Origin: Manis javanica
Taxonomy: Eukaryota; Chordata; Mammalia; Pholidota; Manidae
Length of the DNA stretch: 64,000 nucleotides
NCBI RefSeq assembly: GCF_040802235.1
Contig: NC_133169.1
Coordinates: 46,941,034-47,005,033, forward strand
Reading direction: 5' to 3'
The notes under the pieces are model-generated. The model saw only the letters and a list, made by a program, of their open reading frames with translations. It was not told the origin of the DNA and did no database searches. This document shows, piece after piece, positions 34,655 through 47,035 of this stretch (the first letter of the stretch is position 1; the number at the start of each line of letters is the position of its first letter). Position numbers and translations under genes: made by a program.

Positions 34655-37600
34655 TTTTCCATGTTCTCATGGAGAAAAAAGTATATTTGAAGGTGTTGGA
34701 AGCTATATAATGGTAAACCAGCCAATCACAGTATTCTTTAGAAATGAATATTTATTGCAACACAAATTCAGGTTCTTCCTTTAATCCAATATAATATTAT
34801 TTTTTTCTAATAGGACTCTCTATTGTATCTATTCCACTTCCACTTATGCATGTCATAAATATGTTTCATTTCTTTTCTTGCCTCTTATTTTTGCTATTTC
34901 CTTTTTTTAACTACCTTTGCTTTTCTTTGTCTTCTGTTAATTATGTGTTGGAGTGTTACATGTTCAAGAAGCATCAGTTTTATAGTTTTCTTTTATATAT
35001 AAAATACTAAAATAATGCTATACTGTTTTATTAAAAAATTTACATAGACATTTGCTTCTTCATTTTGTCTACATCATTTAGTTATTATCACATAAGAAAG
35101 AAGGAAAGGAATACATTTAAAAATTCATTGATCATTCAAAAATACAACCAACTTAGTTCTTATTTATTTTAAAACCTTTAAAATAAACTTATGCACAATA
35201 ACCTTAATTATACCTCTGTTAGCTGGTTCTCCAGCTTTAAGTTGTGAATGGGTTGTTCATAAAGGACAAGAAAGACTTGTACATATTGGGAGGCAGAGTA
35301 CTCCTCATTCACACTCACACATCCATCTCACCAACCTCTTGACCTTGCTGGTTATATTATTATTTTCACATGCTCATCATTTGTAACATATGTTTTATTT
35401 TTTCCTGTAACTTCATTTATTTAGTCATGCATCGATGCATTTCCTCATGTGCTATTATTAAATATTCTAAGTATCATTATAATTCTAGTTGAGTTTCCTA
35501 ATTTTATTATCCATCTGGATGCACTATTTCCTTAAGCATCACTTACTGAAGTTACTTTTCTTCTATAAAACCTGAAGAAGTACTCTGATGATTAAGACAT
35601 TTCACTAAAACTTTGGTAAGTATTGCTCTATTTTTTATACAATTTTTGTCACTACAGAAATTTCGGAGATTTGTTACATATTTCCTTCTGCATGGTGACT
35701 AGACATTTTTGCCCCGAGATCCCAGGAATTTTCCCTTGATACCTATCATACTACATTTTTGCATTATGTATTTAGCTGTATAAAATGCTACGTCACTTTC
35801 TGAAAACTAGACCTGGGTATATATTTTTATCATATTCATTAATCACATTTTCAATTATAATAAATACATTTTATTTTTGACACTTTTGTTTGGTTTCCAA
35901 ATATATTTTCCAAACGTATTTTGGAAATGTTTTTCTTCAGGATTATCAACCAGTTTTCAAGTCATAAACATTTATAGTTATGTCTACTCTGCTTTTCTTC
36001 ATACCATAATTTTCTTTTTTATTTTATATTTCTTCTCTACTTTTACCACAGTTTATCAGTTCAATATTATTCTGCATTTTTATAATTCCTTGACATTTCA
36101 AATATAGCATTTTAATTATATTGCACACTGAAATATATTTTATTAATTTCATTTCAAGAGGAAAACCTTCATAACCTTTGTAGTTATATCAATTTTTCTA
36201 TTTTTATTTTACTTCCTTTTTTACTTTTCATAAGTAATATTATCTAAAATGAAATATATTACTCTTTAAATAAATATGTTTTTATTCCTGCTTATCAAAT
36301 TGTTTTTACAGAACTTGATTTTGAAATGCATTTGAAGTCTTTTAGATAGATCTTTTAAAAATGCTACATAGTTTTATAGAAAAACAATTAACAAGATGTT
36401 CTATAGTCTAGTATATAATTTTGTTATTCATTATCACATCCCTGTTAAAACATATTTTATCCTCTAATATTTCATCCTTTAATAGAATATTTAATTCTTA
36501 AACACAAAAAACATCATTATTGTCTTTTGTGTAAATATGGCTTTAAATTCCCCAATCCTTTCCATTTTTAGTTATGTAATAGCATATGCAATCAATTTCA
36601 GACTGATAAGTCTTAATTCTTTATGAGTTTCTTTAATCCCTATTCTGTCATTACATTATGATGTACAGGAATGGGTACATGACTGGCACTCAATGAACAC
36701 TGATGGAGTTAGTATGTAAAGCAATTCCTATTAAATTTTTAGCGTATATAATCCATAAATCAATGCTTATTTTAATAAGGGATCAATTGAAAAACAGTTA
36801 ACAGAAAACAGTTAAAGTGGTGTTTTAGTCCATTTACTAAAAACAAGGGGAATATTTTTTCATTCTATAGGCACTTGCCACATTTCTGACCTGGCAGCTA
36901 ATCACTTGCAAGGATGGAAGGCCCCAGGGACCTCCTGAGGAGCATTTCCTCTGTGCTCTATATGCCACTCAATGGAGAGGAACTTCGTCCATTTTCTGCC
37001 CATCTCCTAATGCCTAGACAATTCCATGTACTTAAATAGGGAGGCATTCAGACTCCAAAGAGGGTGGTCTGCAGTCAGCCTGGACAGGTTTGTGTTCTCA
37101 AAACTCTGCCACTGACGTGTTTTCTACCCAGGTAAGCTATTTACATTTCTAAGCTGCAAGAGTTAGAAATTAAGAAAGAAAGATCATATTTGCATATATT
37201 TAGAAAACAGAACATCTCCCTGTACCTGAAGGAAGTTATATGAGGTTCGCTGAAGTTTATGGAGCAAGATATATTTTAAGATGCCGAAATTATCCTAGTG
37301 TTTGATTCATGAAAATAGCTGAAGGATCTTGTGCTTTACATTTAGTGTAGAACTTGTATGTTAACACACACAGACACACAACCACTTAACTGTTTTCATG
37401 AATGTTTGGTTACAGAAAATATGCTGCACACTGTTATATTTCTCATATCACAATAGTAAAATTTAAAAATTCTTCCTATTGGATGACATAAACAGGAAGT
37501 GCATTGCTTATTAATGTTTTACACTAAACCCTAGATTTTCACATCATTCCATATTTTATATATGCCAGTCTAAAACAGGATCAGACGTAAGGAATTAGTA

Positions 37601-38090
37601 GACTATTTAGAACTAAAAACTGTTAAATATCATTTATAACATCGTTGAAAGTTTCTGTCATATTCTAATGAAAATAGGAGAGAGCGAGCGAGAGAGGGAG
37701 TTGTTCTCCCTGAATGTATTTGTTAACTTTAAAAAAAGGATGAAATATAGCTGATATACAATATTATATTGACTTTAGATGTACAACATAGTGATTCAGC
37801 AATTATATATTACTGTGTTGGTTAATTTTTGGCCATTACCTTGACAATGGAATGAGTGGTTGCTTGATAAGATTGTACCACAGCTTTTGGAAGATAGAGC
37901 AGCAAAATTGTCATTGTAATATTCTTAGGCAGAAAAATAGATATGGTTGGTGGAGAGAGAATAAGGCCAGTGAAGCTCACTACATGGGACTCAAGGAGTT
38001 GCCCAGATAGAGCCAGAGAGACAGAAAGGACTCACAGAGTCAGCGCCCTTTGCAGTGTGAGTTCAATCCACAGGCTCTGAATCTGGGCTG
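34655..38090. repeat. Right arm of inverted duplication
   Basis: The reverse complement matches the left arm (19,070-22,043 plus 29,913-30,352). It lacks composite A and shows the target site once (35,138-35,155, AAAAATACAACCAACTTA). Its part from about 36,290 to 37,735 is also repeated in direct orientation at about 50,270-51,790. It contains no gene. Confidence 0.8.
37735..37830 (-). repeat. L1 3' end fragment
   Basis: GCTGATATACAATATTATATTGACTTTAGATGTACAACATAGTGATTCAGC is the antisense form of an L1M 3' end. It is the counterpart of 19,335-19,425 in the other arm. Confidence 0.7.
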
Positions 38091-38099
38091 ACCTTGAGA

Positions 38100-38650
38100 C
38101 CTGCTCCAGCTGATGCAGGTGAGAGAGGGCAGAGACCTGGGACAAGCATCATGATGAACTTTTCCTACCTATGATGAAAAATGCTGAGATGTGACTAGCT
38201 TAGTGGAACAGGAGGGACTTATCTTGAGGCTAAGATTCCTTTTAAGAGCAGAGAGTCGGGGGGGTGGTTTAGATCCCTAACATACTGTTTTGTAATCAGC
38301 CAGTGACTTGTCCTAAGGCAGGGCATGCAGTCTTACCCGATGAGTTCCCAGGGCTTGGGAGTGGCCACTCTGCTGGAGAGGCACAAGAGGCTTGTCCTGC
38401 AGAATCCCCTAGAGGGCTGGCTGCAGATAATGAGATGCTGTCTCCCACCAGAGACAGACATTGGGAGACCACCTAACAAGTCTAGTCCCTCGATCTTTTA
38501 CCTTTTTCACATTCTTGAAACTCCATAAAAGACAGAATCCCAGCTTTTGGGTGTGCCTCTCTCTGAGGTTGCCCACACTGCCCCTTGAGTGTGCACCTCT
38601 TTACTTTCAGTAAACTTGTCATGGCTCAACCGACTGCATTTTGTCTCTGC
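38100..38650 (+). mobile_element. LTR-like block
   Basis: TCCATAAAAGACAGAATCCC (a TATA-like box, about 38,521) is followed by a T/C/G-rich stretch and then CTTTACTTTCAGTAAACTTG (a poly(A)-signal-like AGTAAA at about 38,609). This order and spacing resemble a retroviral LTR. The GC-rich bases from 38,650 to 39,150 may belong to it but have no recognisable genes. Confidence 0.45.
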
Positions 38651-39189
38651 ACTCTCCCAGTTGTATGTGTCCATTTACTTTGCTATTTCATTCCATTCTC
38701 TAGGCTTAAGCACAAGCCTTCCCCTGTCTCTGTTCCACCTCAGCGTGGCAGGGAAGGACTGCTGGGAGCTCTGATCTGGGCTGCAAGTTCCCATCCACAG
38801 GGCTTGCAGCCTCATACTCGCTGGCAGGCTGCCTGAAAATTCCTTTTTTTTGCCTTGGGAAGTTCTCAGAACATCATCTCACTCCATCCAGTGCTCTGGG
38901 GCTCCCCCAAATCCTGGGGTGGGAGGGACTCAGTCCACATGGTGTAGATCCAAGCGGACCCTGAGCATCAGTGACTCTGGCTTTAGGAGTTGGCAGGGGA
39001 GGTGCCCTATGCCCAGCAGTTCAGTGACCTTCCCTGATTTCTGTTTTTCCTTGCTCTCTGTGGCCTGCAGGGCAGTGGTCATTCCTTCCTGCCCCTGCGC
39101 TCTGACATCCCTGACTCCAAGCCACAAACCTCCCAACAATGCAGTGAAATGAGGAAGGATTCTTGAGTAAATATTCTGAAAATTTAGTA

Positions 39190-42169
39190 ACAAATTAAGA
39201 ATAAATTATAGGTCATTGAGCAAAGACAATGAAGAAAATACCATGACAAATGAAATTATGACAATATATAACTATATATCTATATATCTCTATTTATCTA
39301 CTTATCTATCATCTCTCTGCCATCTACCTGTATCTGAGAAGAAGAAAAAAGGATGAACTATATGAAACTTTGTAAATTTAGAAATTTATGGGGCTCATAT
39401 GACAAATCAAAGGTTGGAGGTGTGTAATGCATAAGCATCTCTTCCATGTTAGGCAGATAAAGATCTCACATTAATTTTTAAAATGGCACAAAATTTCAGT
39501 GAAGAAGAATTTGCAAATGACTATAATACAAAAGAGCATGTGAATGAAAAAATGCGAATTAAATCCTCAAACGGGGCCTTGCTCTTCTACTTGCAGAATC
39601 ACAGGCAGGAAACAGGATGGTTATCAGTGGTTCTGAAGTGCAGGAAAAAGAAGGTGATATCCTCGGATGGTATATCAGGAGAGAAACTGAATGGGAAGCA
39701 GTGTAAAACATGAATCAAAAAGAAATTATTTTAAAAATGTAATTATAGATTCAGTGAATTAGTTCCATAAAAATTAAATGTTGTTTTAGATTAATAAAAC
39801 TATAGAAGAACAACATATTGTTTCACTAATTGTATTTTTATTTTTGTTGAAATATTTTCATTGAAATATAGTTGATATACAACATTATATTGGTTTCAAT
39901 TATACAACATAACGACTCAAGCTATATACGTTTTTAAAAATAGAAAAGTTGTATCCAAATTCTGTTAGTAAGGCAAAATATTAGTAGCTTTAAATATAAT
40001 TCCAATATGATTTTTCTAAAACTATTTAAAGCATGAGAACTAAATACACAATTTAAATATTTAGGAAAATTAGAGTCATATATAGCATGATTCTACTTTA
40101 CATCTGATCTATTTTTATGGTCCATGTCTATTTAACTATAGGTATTATTTAATTTATAAAAAAATCAAATCTTAGATAATTATTATATTTAATGGTGCTT
40201 TTCTTCTTCAGATAATCCAGTGTTCTTATTATGCTTTTATAGTATGAAAAAGATCATTTTATAAAATAGTTGAAAATAATTAAAAAATTAGATGTCATAT
40301 TTTCTTTACACATAGAAAACAACTGAACCCTTTATATAATTTTAAAACAAAAGGCAGTTGAACAACTTGAACATTTTCATGCAAATGCTACAGATAAATT
40401 CAGCATTGCAGTCCATGGCAGGTGGGGACGGGCACAGGAGGGAAACCACTGTGGAAACTGAGAGAGCCGGTGAAGTGATGCATGGGGCAGAACAGAATGG
40501 GCATTCTGTGCTACATGCAGGATGCTTGCAGAGAACAAAATGCTGCCAGTTCAGGGCACGATCGTAGAAACTTAGAAGAGGGCAGCTGACCGCACGCGTC
40601 ATCCTGCCCACACTCACTGCACAGGGTCTTGCCCTCCCCCACCAGGTTGGTCCCTTGCAGGAGACAGACATCCTCAGCACTTCATAGCTCCCTTCCTGCT
40701 CTCCCTGAGCGGAGCTGAATCTTGCACTGTTATCCTCAGTATAAATCCTGATTTGTTTGCATTTAGAGAGCTTATCCTGTAAAATATATGAACCCTTATA
40801 ACATATTTGCTCAATTCTTTACTTTCTCTCTCTTTCTCTTTCCTGTGAGCCTGAAAACTCTACTAAAACAGGGACTCCATCTGTCTTATTCACAGTGCAT
40901 TCCCACACTGTAGCAGAGTGCCAGGTACATGACAGGCACTGAACAAACACCTGTGAAGACACTATTGAACAGAATATGTCCCCCATTTTTCTACACATTT
41001 TTACATTATTTGCTCACTTTTCAAAATCTGATTCTCACAATCTGACTCAGTTTCTTTTCGGAACAATGTTTTATGTGTTCAGTGTCACTCATGTTGCTAA
41101 TGTTCTCTGACAAATTCTACAATTTTTGGAAGACAAAATGTTGATATTGAAGGCCAGTGTTCCCCATAAGCAATGCTCCAGGCTGATATTATACATGTGA
41201 CACCTGTGCATCATCTCTTCCCTCTGTCCTTGAAGCAGAACTTTAGGATAATTACAGGTTTCATGATTTTGCACTTTGATTCACTTCTGTTTAATTATGG
41301 TTCTTGGTTAAATTTGTTGTGTCCAATTGATTATTGAGGAGAAAATACTGCACATTTGTGGGGTAGACATCGGACAACATTCATAGTGCTTACAGCTTTA
41401 TAGTACTTAGTGTTTTATTCTAGAAAGTAGCAGGCACTCTCAGACCCTCATCCCTATGACTTGGACCTGAGCCCCATGAGGCGGGATCTACTGTAACCAC
41501 ATCTAGACAGGACCGTCAACTAAGGTTTCGGAGTTGTTTACTTAGAAGGTGAAAGAACAAGTTGTACAAACGTGGTTTGCCTCATTTAAACACTAGTATG
41601 TCTCCTTTGCCAAGGTGGGTTTCTTAGACACTGAGATGATTCATGTTTGGGGTCTCTGTCTAGAGTCTACAGTCAGTGCAGAAGGACTTTGTTTCTGGGA
41701 TGATCCTCATGTGATGGGTTCCTACAAACATCATAAAAAAACCCATATAATATTATGTCCCTTTGGGGAATGTATACAAATGAAATATATTCAACATTTC
41801 ATTTTGGATATTTGTGACAGTGACCACATACTTGACAGAAAGGACAAGTGGAGAAAATATGCATATTACCTAAGGTAAATTGTCAAGGTGGCCACAAATG
41901 TTTTTGTGATTACAGATTTGAATTTCAAGTTGAAATTGAATTCCCAAAAGAAGTACCTTGCAAATATGTGTTAGGTGAAAAATAGCCACATGGAAGACAC
42001 ATTGTAATCTGTTAAATATATGAAACAATATTCATATGGACTATGCTCAAATCCTCTTGAAAAAGTAATCTACTTTCTCCAAATAAATTGTAGTAGACCC
42101 TTTTTGCAAAATTTGTTTGCAACTTTTATTTATATTTATGTCCAAGTCCCAGTAACAAAAGCAACAGGA
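39190..42169 (+). repeat. Tandem unit U2 upstream of an OR pseudogene
   Basis: This stretch is collinear with U1 (32.2-34.4 kb) and U3 (51.9-53.6 and 61.0-62.4 kb). It holds an AT/CT-rich simple repeat (39,265-39,312), an antisense L1 3' fragment (about 39,835-39,945) and an L2 3' fragment in sense (about 40,845-40,960). The site equivalent to the composite B target is TAAAATATATGAACC (40,780-40,794) and is empty. It presumably contains the OR promoter, but I cannot point to a specific element. Confidence 0.6.
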
Positions 42170-43087
42170 ATGACTAATAAGAGCTTCCCAGTGGGCTTCA
42201 TCCTACTGGACTTCTCGGAATGGCCCCTGCTAGAAACCGTTCTCCTCTGGGCTGTGATCCTCTTGTACACCATGGTCGTCCTCTCCAACCTGACCATTGT
42301 CCTGCTCTCCTGCGCGGACCCTCGGCTTCATAGTCCCATGTACTTCTTCCTTAGTAACCTGTCCTTCCTGGATCTCTGCTTCACCACAAGTTCTGCACCC
42401 CAGATGTTGTCCAACCTGTGGGGGTCAGACAAGAGCATCACCTACACAGGCTGTGCCATCCAGCTCTACGTGTTCCTCTGTGTGGGCATCACAGAAGGCG
42501 TCATGCTGGTGGTGATGGCCTTTGATCGCTACGTCGCTATCTGCCGGCCACTGCACTACACCGTCATCAAGAACCGTCCGCTATGCTGGAAGCTGGTGCT
42601 CACAGCCTGACTGTGAAGCCTGCTGGAATCTGTGACCCAATCTTCCCTCACATTCCAGCTTCCCTTATGCACCCACCACTGCCTGGATGACTTTCTGTGT
42701 GAGGTGCCTGCCCTCATAAGTCTGGCCTGCAGGGACACCTCTGCAAATGAATTGCCGATGTCCATCACTTCTGTTCTCTTGACCATTTTGCCAATGGTGT
42801 TGATCGTGATTTCTTACGGCTTCATAGCTCAAGACTTGGGAAAAATCCAGTCTGAGGAGGGAAGGTAGAAGGCCGTTGCCACCTGCTCCTCCCACCTCAC
42901 CGTGGTCCTCATGTTCTTTGGGACAGTGGCCATGGTGTACACTGACCCTAAGAACCAACTTGCTTCAATGTACGGCAGGTTCTTCACCTTCTGTGCTTTG
43001 GTCACACCACTGCTGAACTCCCTCATCTATACCTTAAGGAACAAAGAGGTGAAGGGGGCCCTGCTAAGGGGGCCCACAAAGAAGTAA
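42170..43087 (+). pseudogene. Olfactory receptor pseudogene, OR2 family, three stop codons
   Basis: This is an odorant receptor frame of 305 codons with no frameshift. It starts at ATG 42,170 ([16 protein letters not shown] sequon) and has the TM2 motif [15 protein letters not shown], an intact FDRYVAICRPLHY, the loop-2 motif LDDFLCEVPALISLAC, the KAVATCSSHLTVV motif and a TM7 region NSLIYTLRNKEV (Ser replaces the usual Pro), stopping at 43,085-43,087. Three in-frame stops break it: TGA at 42,608-42,610 (Trp in the 62.4 kb paralogue, TGG to TGA), TGA at 42,614-42,616 (Cys codon in the paralogue), and TAG at 42,866-42,868 (Gln, CAG to TAG). Downstream residues remain conserved, so it died fairly recently by point mutations. 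It is nearest to OR2C-type receptors from memory. Confidence 0.92.
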
Positions 43088-43602
43088 AATGAGATCTTTT
43101 GAACTTGGAGGAAGTAGAAGGTCATGATACCTTTCCCGATCAGTGAGAATCTTTGAATCAGCATTAAAAAAGGGTGGGTTTAGTTAGAAGGCATTAATTA
43201 TGACTTATTTTCCTTTATTCCCATGTTTTTACAAGTTGTTTTTTAAAAAATATATCCAAACATGATGCTAGGTTTGGGCATCTAATGAGTAGTCAAAATA
43301 TTTTGTCTTTGGAGGAAAAATCTTTGTGGAGTTAAATTTCAAAAAACATCTATCTCAGGCAACATAAGTACCATGAGCTGAAAGTTTTTAAGTAAAAACT
43401 GTTAAATTACAACATATCTATTATTAATGAAAAGTCATAAAGAGAAATGTGTTTTATGTATTCTCATATGCAACTGGAAGGAAGGGAGTTTTCCTGGCAT
43501 TTCCCTAGGTCTTTACTATTTATACAGTCTTTCCTTTTAAATTTTTGACAAGAAAATGTTGGCAATAAAGAAGAAATATCTCCTGCACTTATTGAACTAT
43601 AT

Positions 43603-43618
43603 AAAATTACCTCATTTC
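43603..43618. repeat. Target-site duplication of composite C (5' side)
   Basis: AAAATTACCTCATTTC; partner AAAATAACCTCATTTC at 44,969-44,984 (15 of 16 identical). Confidence 0.82.
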
Positions 43619-43876
43619 GAATTTGGGGATCAACAGAGGTGAGGCTCAGAACCTCACACCCCCTGCTTTGAGAGAAATCTTCTGCATCCGTGGATGTTTT
43701 GCTGCCCTTGTCTAGCCTGGATTAATACTTAGTCCATAGGCACACACCTGATCATCTGATCATCTACATTTGCCCTCTTACAGCACTAAACTATGTTTTC
43801 TACCTTTATCTTGCATCTACCTACCACTTCAGCATTTTATTAAAAATAATAATAATAATAATAATAAAGAGAGAAA

Positions 43877-44199
43877 TGTGAGATCAACATATAAATCAAG
43901 TATAAAAATCAAACGAATATTCATATTTGACCTGATTGTTTATAGTTCATAATGCGTGATCAAAACCGAAAGTTTCTGTGATGACTGCCCTTGTACTGTT
44001 CACCATGTAAGAATTTATTCACTATGTAAGAATTCGTTCACAATGTAAGAACTTGTTCATTATGCTTCAGAAGATTGGAGACTGACGAGAATTAGGCTTG
44101 AGAGGGATTAATGATTGGGCATTGAGCATTGACTCCCCTATACTGAATTTTATTGTTGTTAACAACCATTTGATCAATAAATATGAGAGATGCCCTCTC
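43877..44199 (+). repeat. LTR (U3-R) of copy C
   Basis: It starts TGTGAGATC directly after the polypurine tract AAAGAGAGAAA (43,866-43,876), carries AATAAA at 44,176-44,181 and ends GATGCCCTCTC. It lacks U5. The same LTR segment ends copies A and B. Confidence 0.78.
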
Positions 44200-44209
44200 A
44201 AAAAAAAAA

Positions 44210-44834
44210 GAGTAATTGGGTAAAAATACCCTTAATTTGTCAACCTCTAGTCTAAAACACATTCTAAGACTGTTCTGGAATTTGGAAGAGCTTGCTTATA
44301 AAATCATCTGGTCCTAGTAAAAAAAAAGAAAAAACTCAATACTTTTAGATAACTGTAGATTCACATGTACTTGTAAGAGGTAATGTAGAGAGATCCTTAG
44401 TACCTTCTACCCAAATTCCCCCAATAATAACTTTTTGTAAAACAATAGTATAATAATACAAGAACAGCAACATTCTATAGTCAAGATACAGAACATTTCA
44501 ATCACCACAAGGATCCAACATGCTCTGCTTTCATATCTACATCCTCTCCTAACCACTTGCTTGGCAACCACTAAGCTCTTCTCTGTTACTATATATATAT
44601 TTTTTCATTTCAAGAATGTTATATAAATGAAATAATATAGCATGTAACCTGTTTAGATTAACTTTTTTCACTTAGCATAATTCTCTGGAAATTGTGTGGA
44701 TCAGTTATTAATTCCTTTTTATTGCTAAGTAGTATTCCATGATATGGATGTAGCATGATTTAATATTGAGAGACATCTGGGTTTTTTCCAGTTTTTTTTT
44801 GCTGTTATGAATAAACTGCTATAATCATTAATGT
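44210..44834 (+). other. Transduced flank of the source locus
   Basis: The sequence after the internal A tract does not occur after copies A or B. Its larger part (about 44,330-44,825) is an antisense fragment of an old L1 (GTAGTATTCCATGATATGG, CATTTCAAGAATGTTATATAAATG). It ends just after a proper AATAAA at 44,810-44,815. It probably marks the genomic flank of the progenitor copy. Confidence 0.7.
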
Positions 44835-44968
44835 AAAATAAAATAAAATAAAATAAAATAAAATAAAATAAAATAAAATAAAATAAAATAAAATAAAATA
44901 AAATAAAAAAATAAAATAAAATAAAATAAAATAAAATAAAATAAAATAAAATAAAATAAAATAAATAA
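44835..44968. repeat. (AAAAT)n array, about 27 units
   Basis: This is a near-perfect pentanucleotide array with one interruption near 44,907. It sits exactly where the poly(A) tail of insertion C should be, so it is most likely an expanded and diverged tail. Length polymorphism is expected. Confidence 0.92.
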
Positions 44969-44984
44969 AAAATAACCTCATTTC
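44969..44984. repeat. Target-site duplication of composite C (3' side)
   Basis: AAAATAACCTCATTTC. The sequence that follows, with GAAGCCATG, resumes the homology with the flank at 2.9-3.1 kb on the opposite strand. Confidence 0.82.
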
Positions 44985-47035
44985 TTGTTGTGAGAAGATG
45001 AAGCCATGACAGATACCTGTTAGATTTTTGAATCCAGATCAGCTGTGGCCAGTTTTATTCCCTGAGACAGACTGGTAACATAAAAGTGACTTTAATAATG
45101 TAAAATTAGTATGAAAAATGTGAATGCCTCATTAATTTCATGAGTTATCTCCTTTGTTATGAAATTGTACAAACACAGCTCTGTTCACATTCTATTGATT
45201 TTTAGCAATTGGAACTCAGGTATTTAACGGGTCCCACCAATTTAATGCAATAATTTGAGTTGGAAGTATCCATTAAGTTTGCTGAAAGTGTCTAGACCCT
45301 TTTGCCGGTAGAAATCCCAAAGCTATGAGGTACCTTGTAGACCTATCTGTTCTCTGGCTTATCACAGAGGCTTTGGGGTGCTGTCAAATGTCATATGAAG
45401 AGTTAGTTAGGCAGAGGTCTGGGAGTAACATTCCTGGCAGATGTCTTCAAAGCAGATGGCTTAGAGCTAGAGGCTACAATTCATTTTGTTATAGACCCTT
45501 GTAAACTTTGATGAATGTATTAACTAGATTACTTAAGAGACTTCAAAGGCAGCAGTGCAGATTATCAGCACCTTAATCAACAGTGTGGGGTTACTCCTTG
45601 TACTTTCAAAGCCCAGTGTGGAGGCACACAGCTCTCTGGGGCAGTGTCCTGTGTGCGGGTTTCACACTCTGTGCTGCTTCATCCTTGGAACCAGTCCATT
45701 TCCATGTGTGATCCCATGAGAGAATAGAGAGCTGGACAACTAAATGCTTCCTCCCAGAAGTTACACATGCCTCTTCCTCTTATGTTTCCCAGGACAGTGG
45801 AAGTCAATGGTCAAATAGGCTGTTTGAGATTTTCTAAAATATCTACACAATCACAACATGACTGGGTGATAGGGATTACGGGGATGCTCACTGCACGGAC
45901 ATAAGGTAAAAGAGGGACAGAGCTGCTGAGGCTTCGTGGAGATGGCAGGAGGGTTTCACAAAGCTGAACAAGCAGAAATTCACATTTCAGAGTAGTTGCA
46001 ATTGTGTGGAATTGTTTTTGTAACAGCTGATGAAAACTTCATAGAAGGAAGAATTGCAAGAAATCCTTTGCACTGTTGGCTGAGCCAATGAAATGGCCAC
46101 TGTGTGTATGTGTTTTTATTTATCTTCTCATTTATCTTCTCTCTTCACTATTTCAGTTATTTCAATATCCATTTAATCCTTTCTTTCAAATAATTTTATT
46201 TTTTATTCCATTTATTTTCACTTTAAAATACTTTCTTTGCCAATATGTGACTACTACTGTCAGTCCTGTTAAATGTGTGAATCGATGCTTTTGAATTGCA
46301 CACATGTCAACCACCGTTCACATGCTGAGTCAATTTATTAAGCGCAGGGGCAGATGAGCAGTCTGAGATGCTCAGCAGATGGAGCTCTGGTCACCGTTTT
46401 TATGCATGGGCCCAATTTACAATGTGTGTCAAGTGATTTTGGGCAAATGGCACTGAACTTTTCATATTGAGAGACTCAAAGAAGTGGAAAACACAACTAA
46501 ATGAGAAAAAAAGAGTCCTACCATTCACAAGCCAGAGAGATTCACAGCTAGAGCATTCTACCCAACAAAAACACGAGAGAACTTAAACATTCAAGATAGG
46601 CCATGTCCTGGGCCATGAACATCCTGAAGAAATTTACAAGTACTGAAACTATATATAGTGTCTTTTCCTGTAGTAACTTTACCAAACAATATCAATAACA
46701 CATTGCACCCACTTCATGAAGCTGCGAAACTGCTCCTGCCTGACAAGACATGACTGTGGAAATTTAACTAATGGACATATTGAAAGCAAAAGTGTTCTGG
46801 ATTCAGAAAAATAGACATAGGATGGGTTATTAAATGGAAAGCCTACAAACAGAATTTGGAAGAAAACTTCTATAATAAAAGATAGAAAACATAACAAATG
46901 GATGGAGGAAAAATAATAAACAATTTTTATAGGAAACAAAATAACTTTCAAAAGGGAACTTAATCTTAAGCAACATAAAAGCAGATATTAAATTAGAATA
47001 ACGTACTTTAAAATATAGGAATACAAATGTTTTGA
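44985..47035. other. Intergenic flank downstream of the OR pseudogene
   Basis: The first 500 bases match the flank of the minus-strand OR at 2.4-3.0 kb in inverted orientation. The rest has no recognisable gene; the open frame at 46,679-46,951 shows nothing familiar. Confidence 0.4.

Larger units (their letters stand above)
43619..44968 (+). mobile_element. Composite-derived insertion C with 3' transduction
   Basis: This is one insertion of about 1.35 kb flanked by a 16-bp duplication. In order it has ERV 3' sequence homologous to about 60,435-60,689 in copy B (43,619-43,876), the U3-R LTR (43,877-44,199), an internal A tract (44,200-44,209), about 625 bp unrelated to the other copies (44,210-44,834), and an (AAAAT)n tail (44,835-44,968). 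AATAAA at 44,810-44,815 lies 19 bases before the tail. The simplest reading is a 5'-truncated RNA from another copy that read through the LTR poly(A) site, used a flanking signal and was reinserted by L1 machinery. The inverted paralogue near 3.0-3.2 kb lacks the whole block. Confidence 0.82.

Noticed and set aside
43619-44209. A solitary LTR left by recombination of a provirus
   Set aside because: It includes env-proximal sequence and a polypurine tract upstream of U3, lacks U5, ends in an A tract and is enclosed with further sequence by a 16-bp duplication. That is a retrotransposed RNA, not a solo LTR.
44835-44968. CRISPR-like or satellite array
   Set aside because: Uniform 5-bp units without spacers; it is a simple repeat at a retrotransposon tail.
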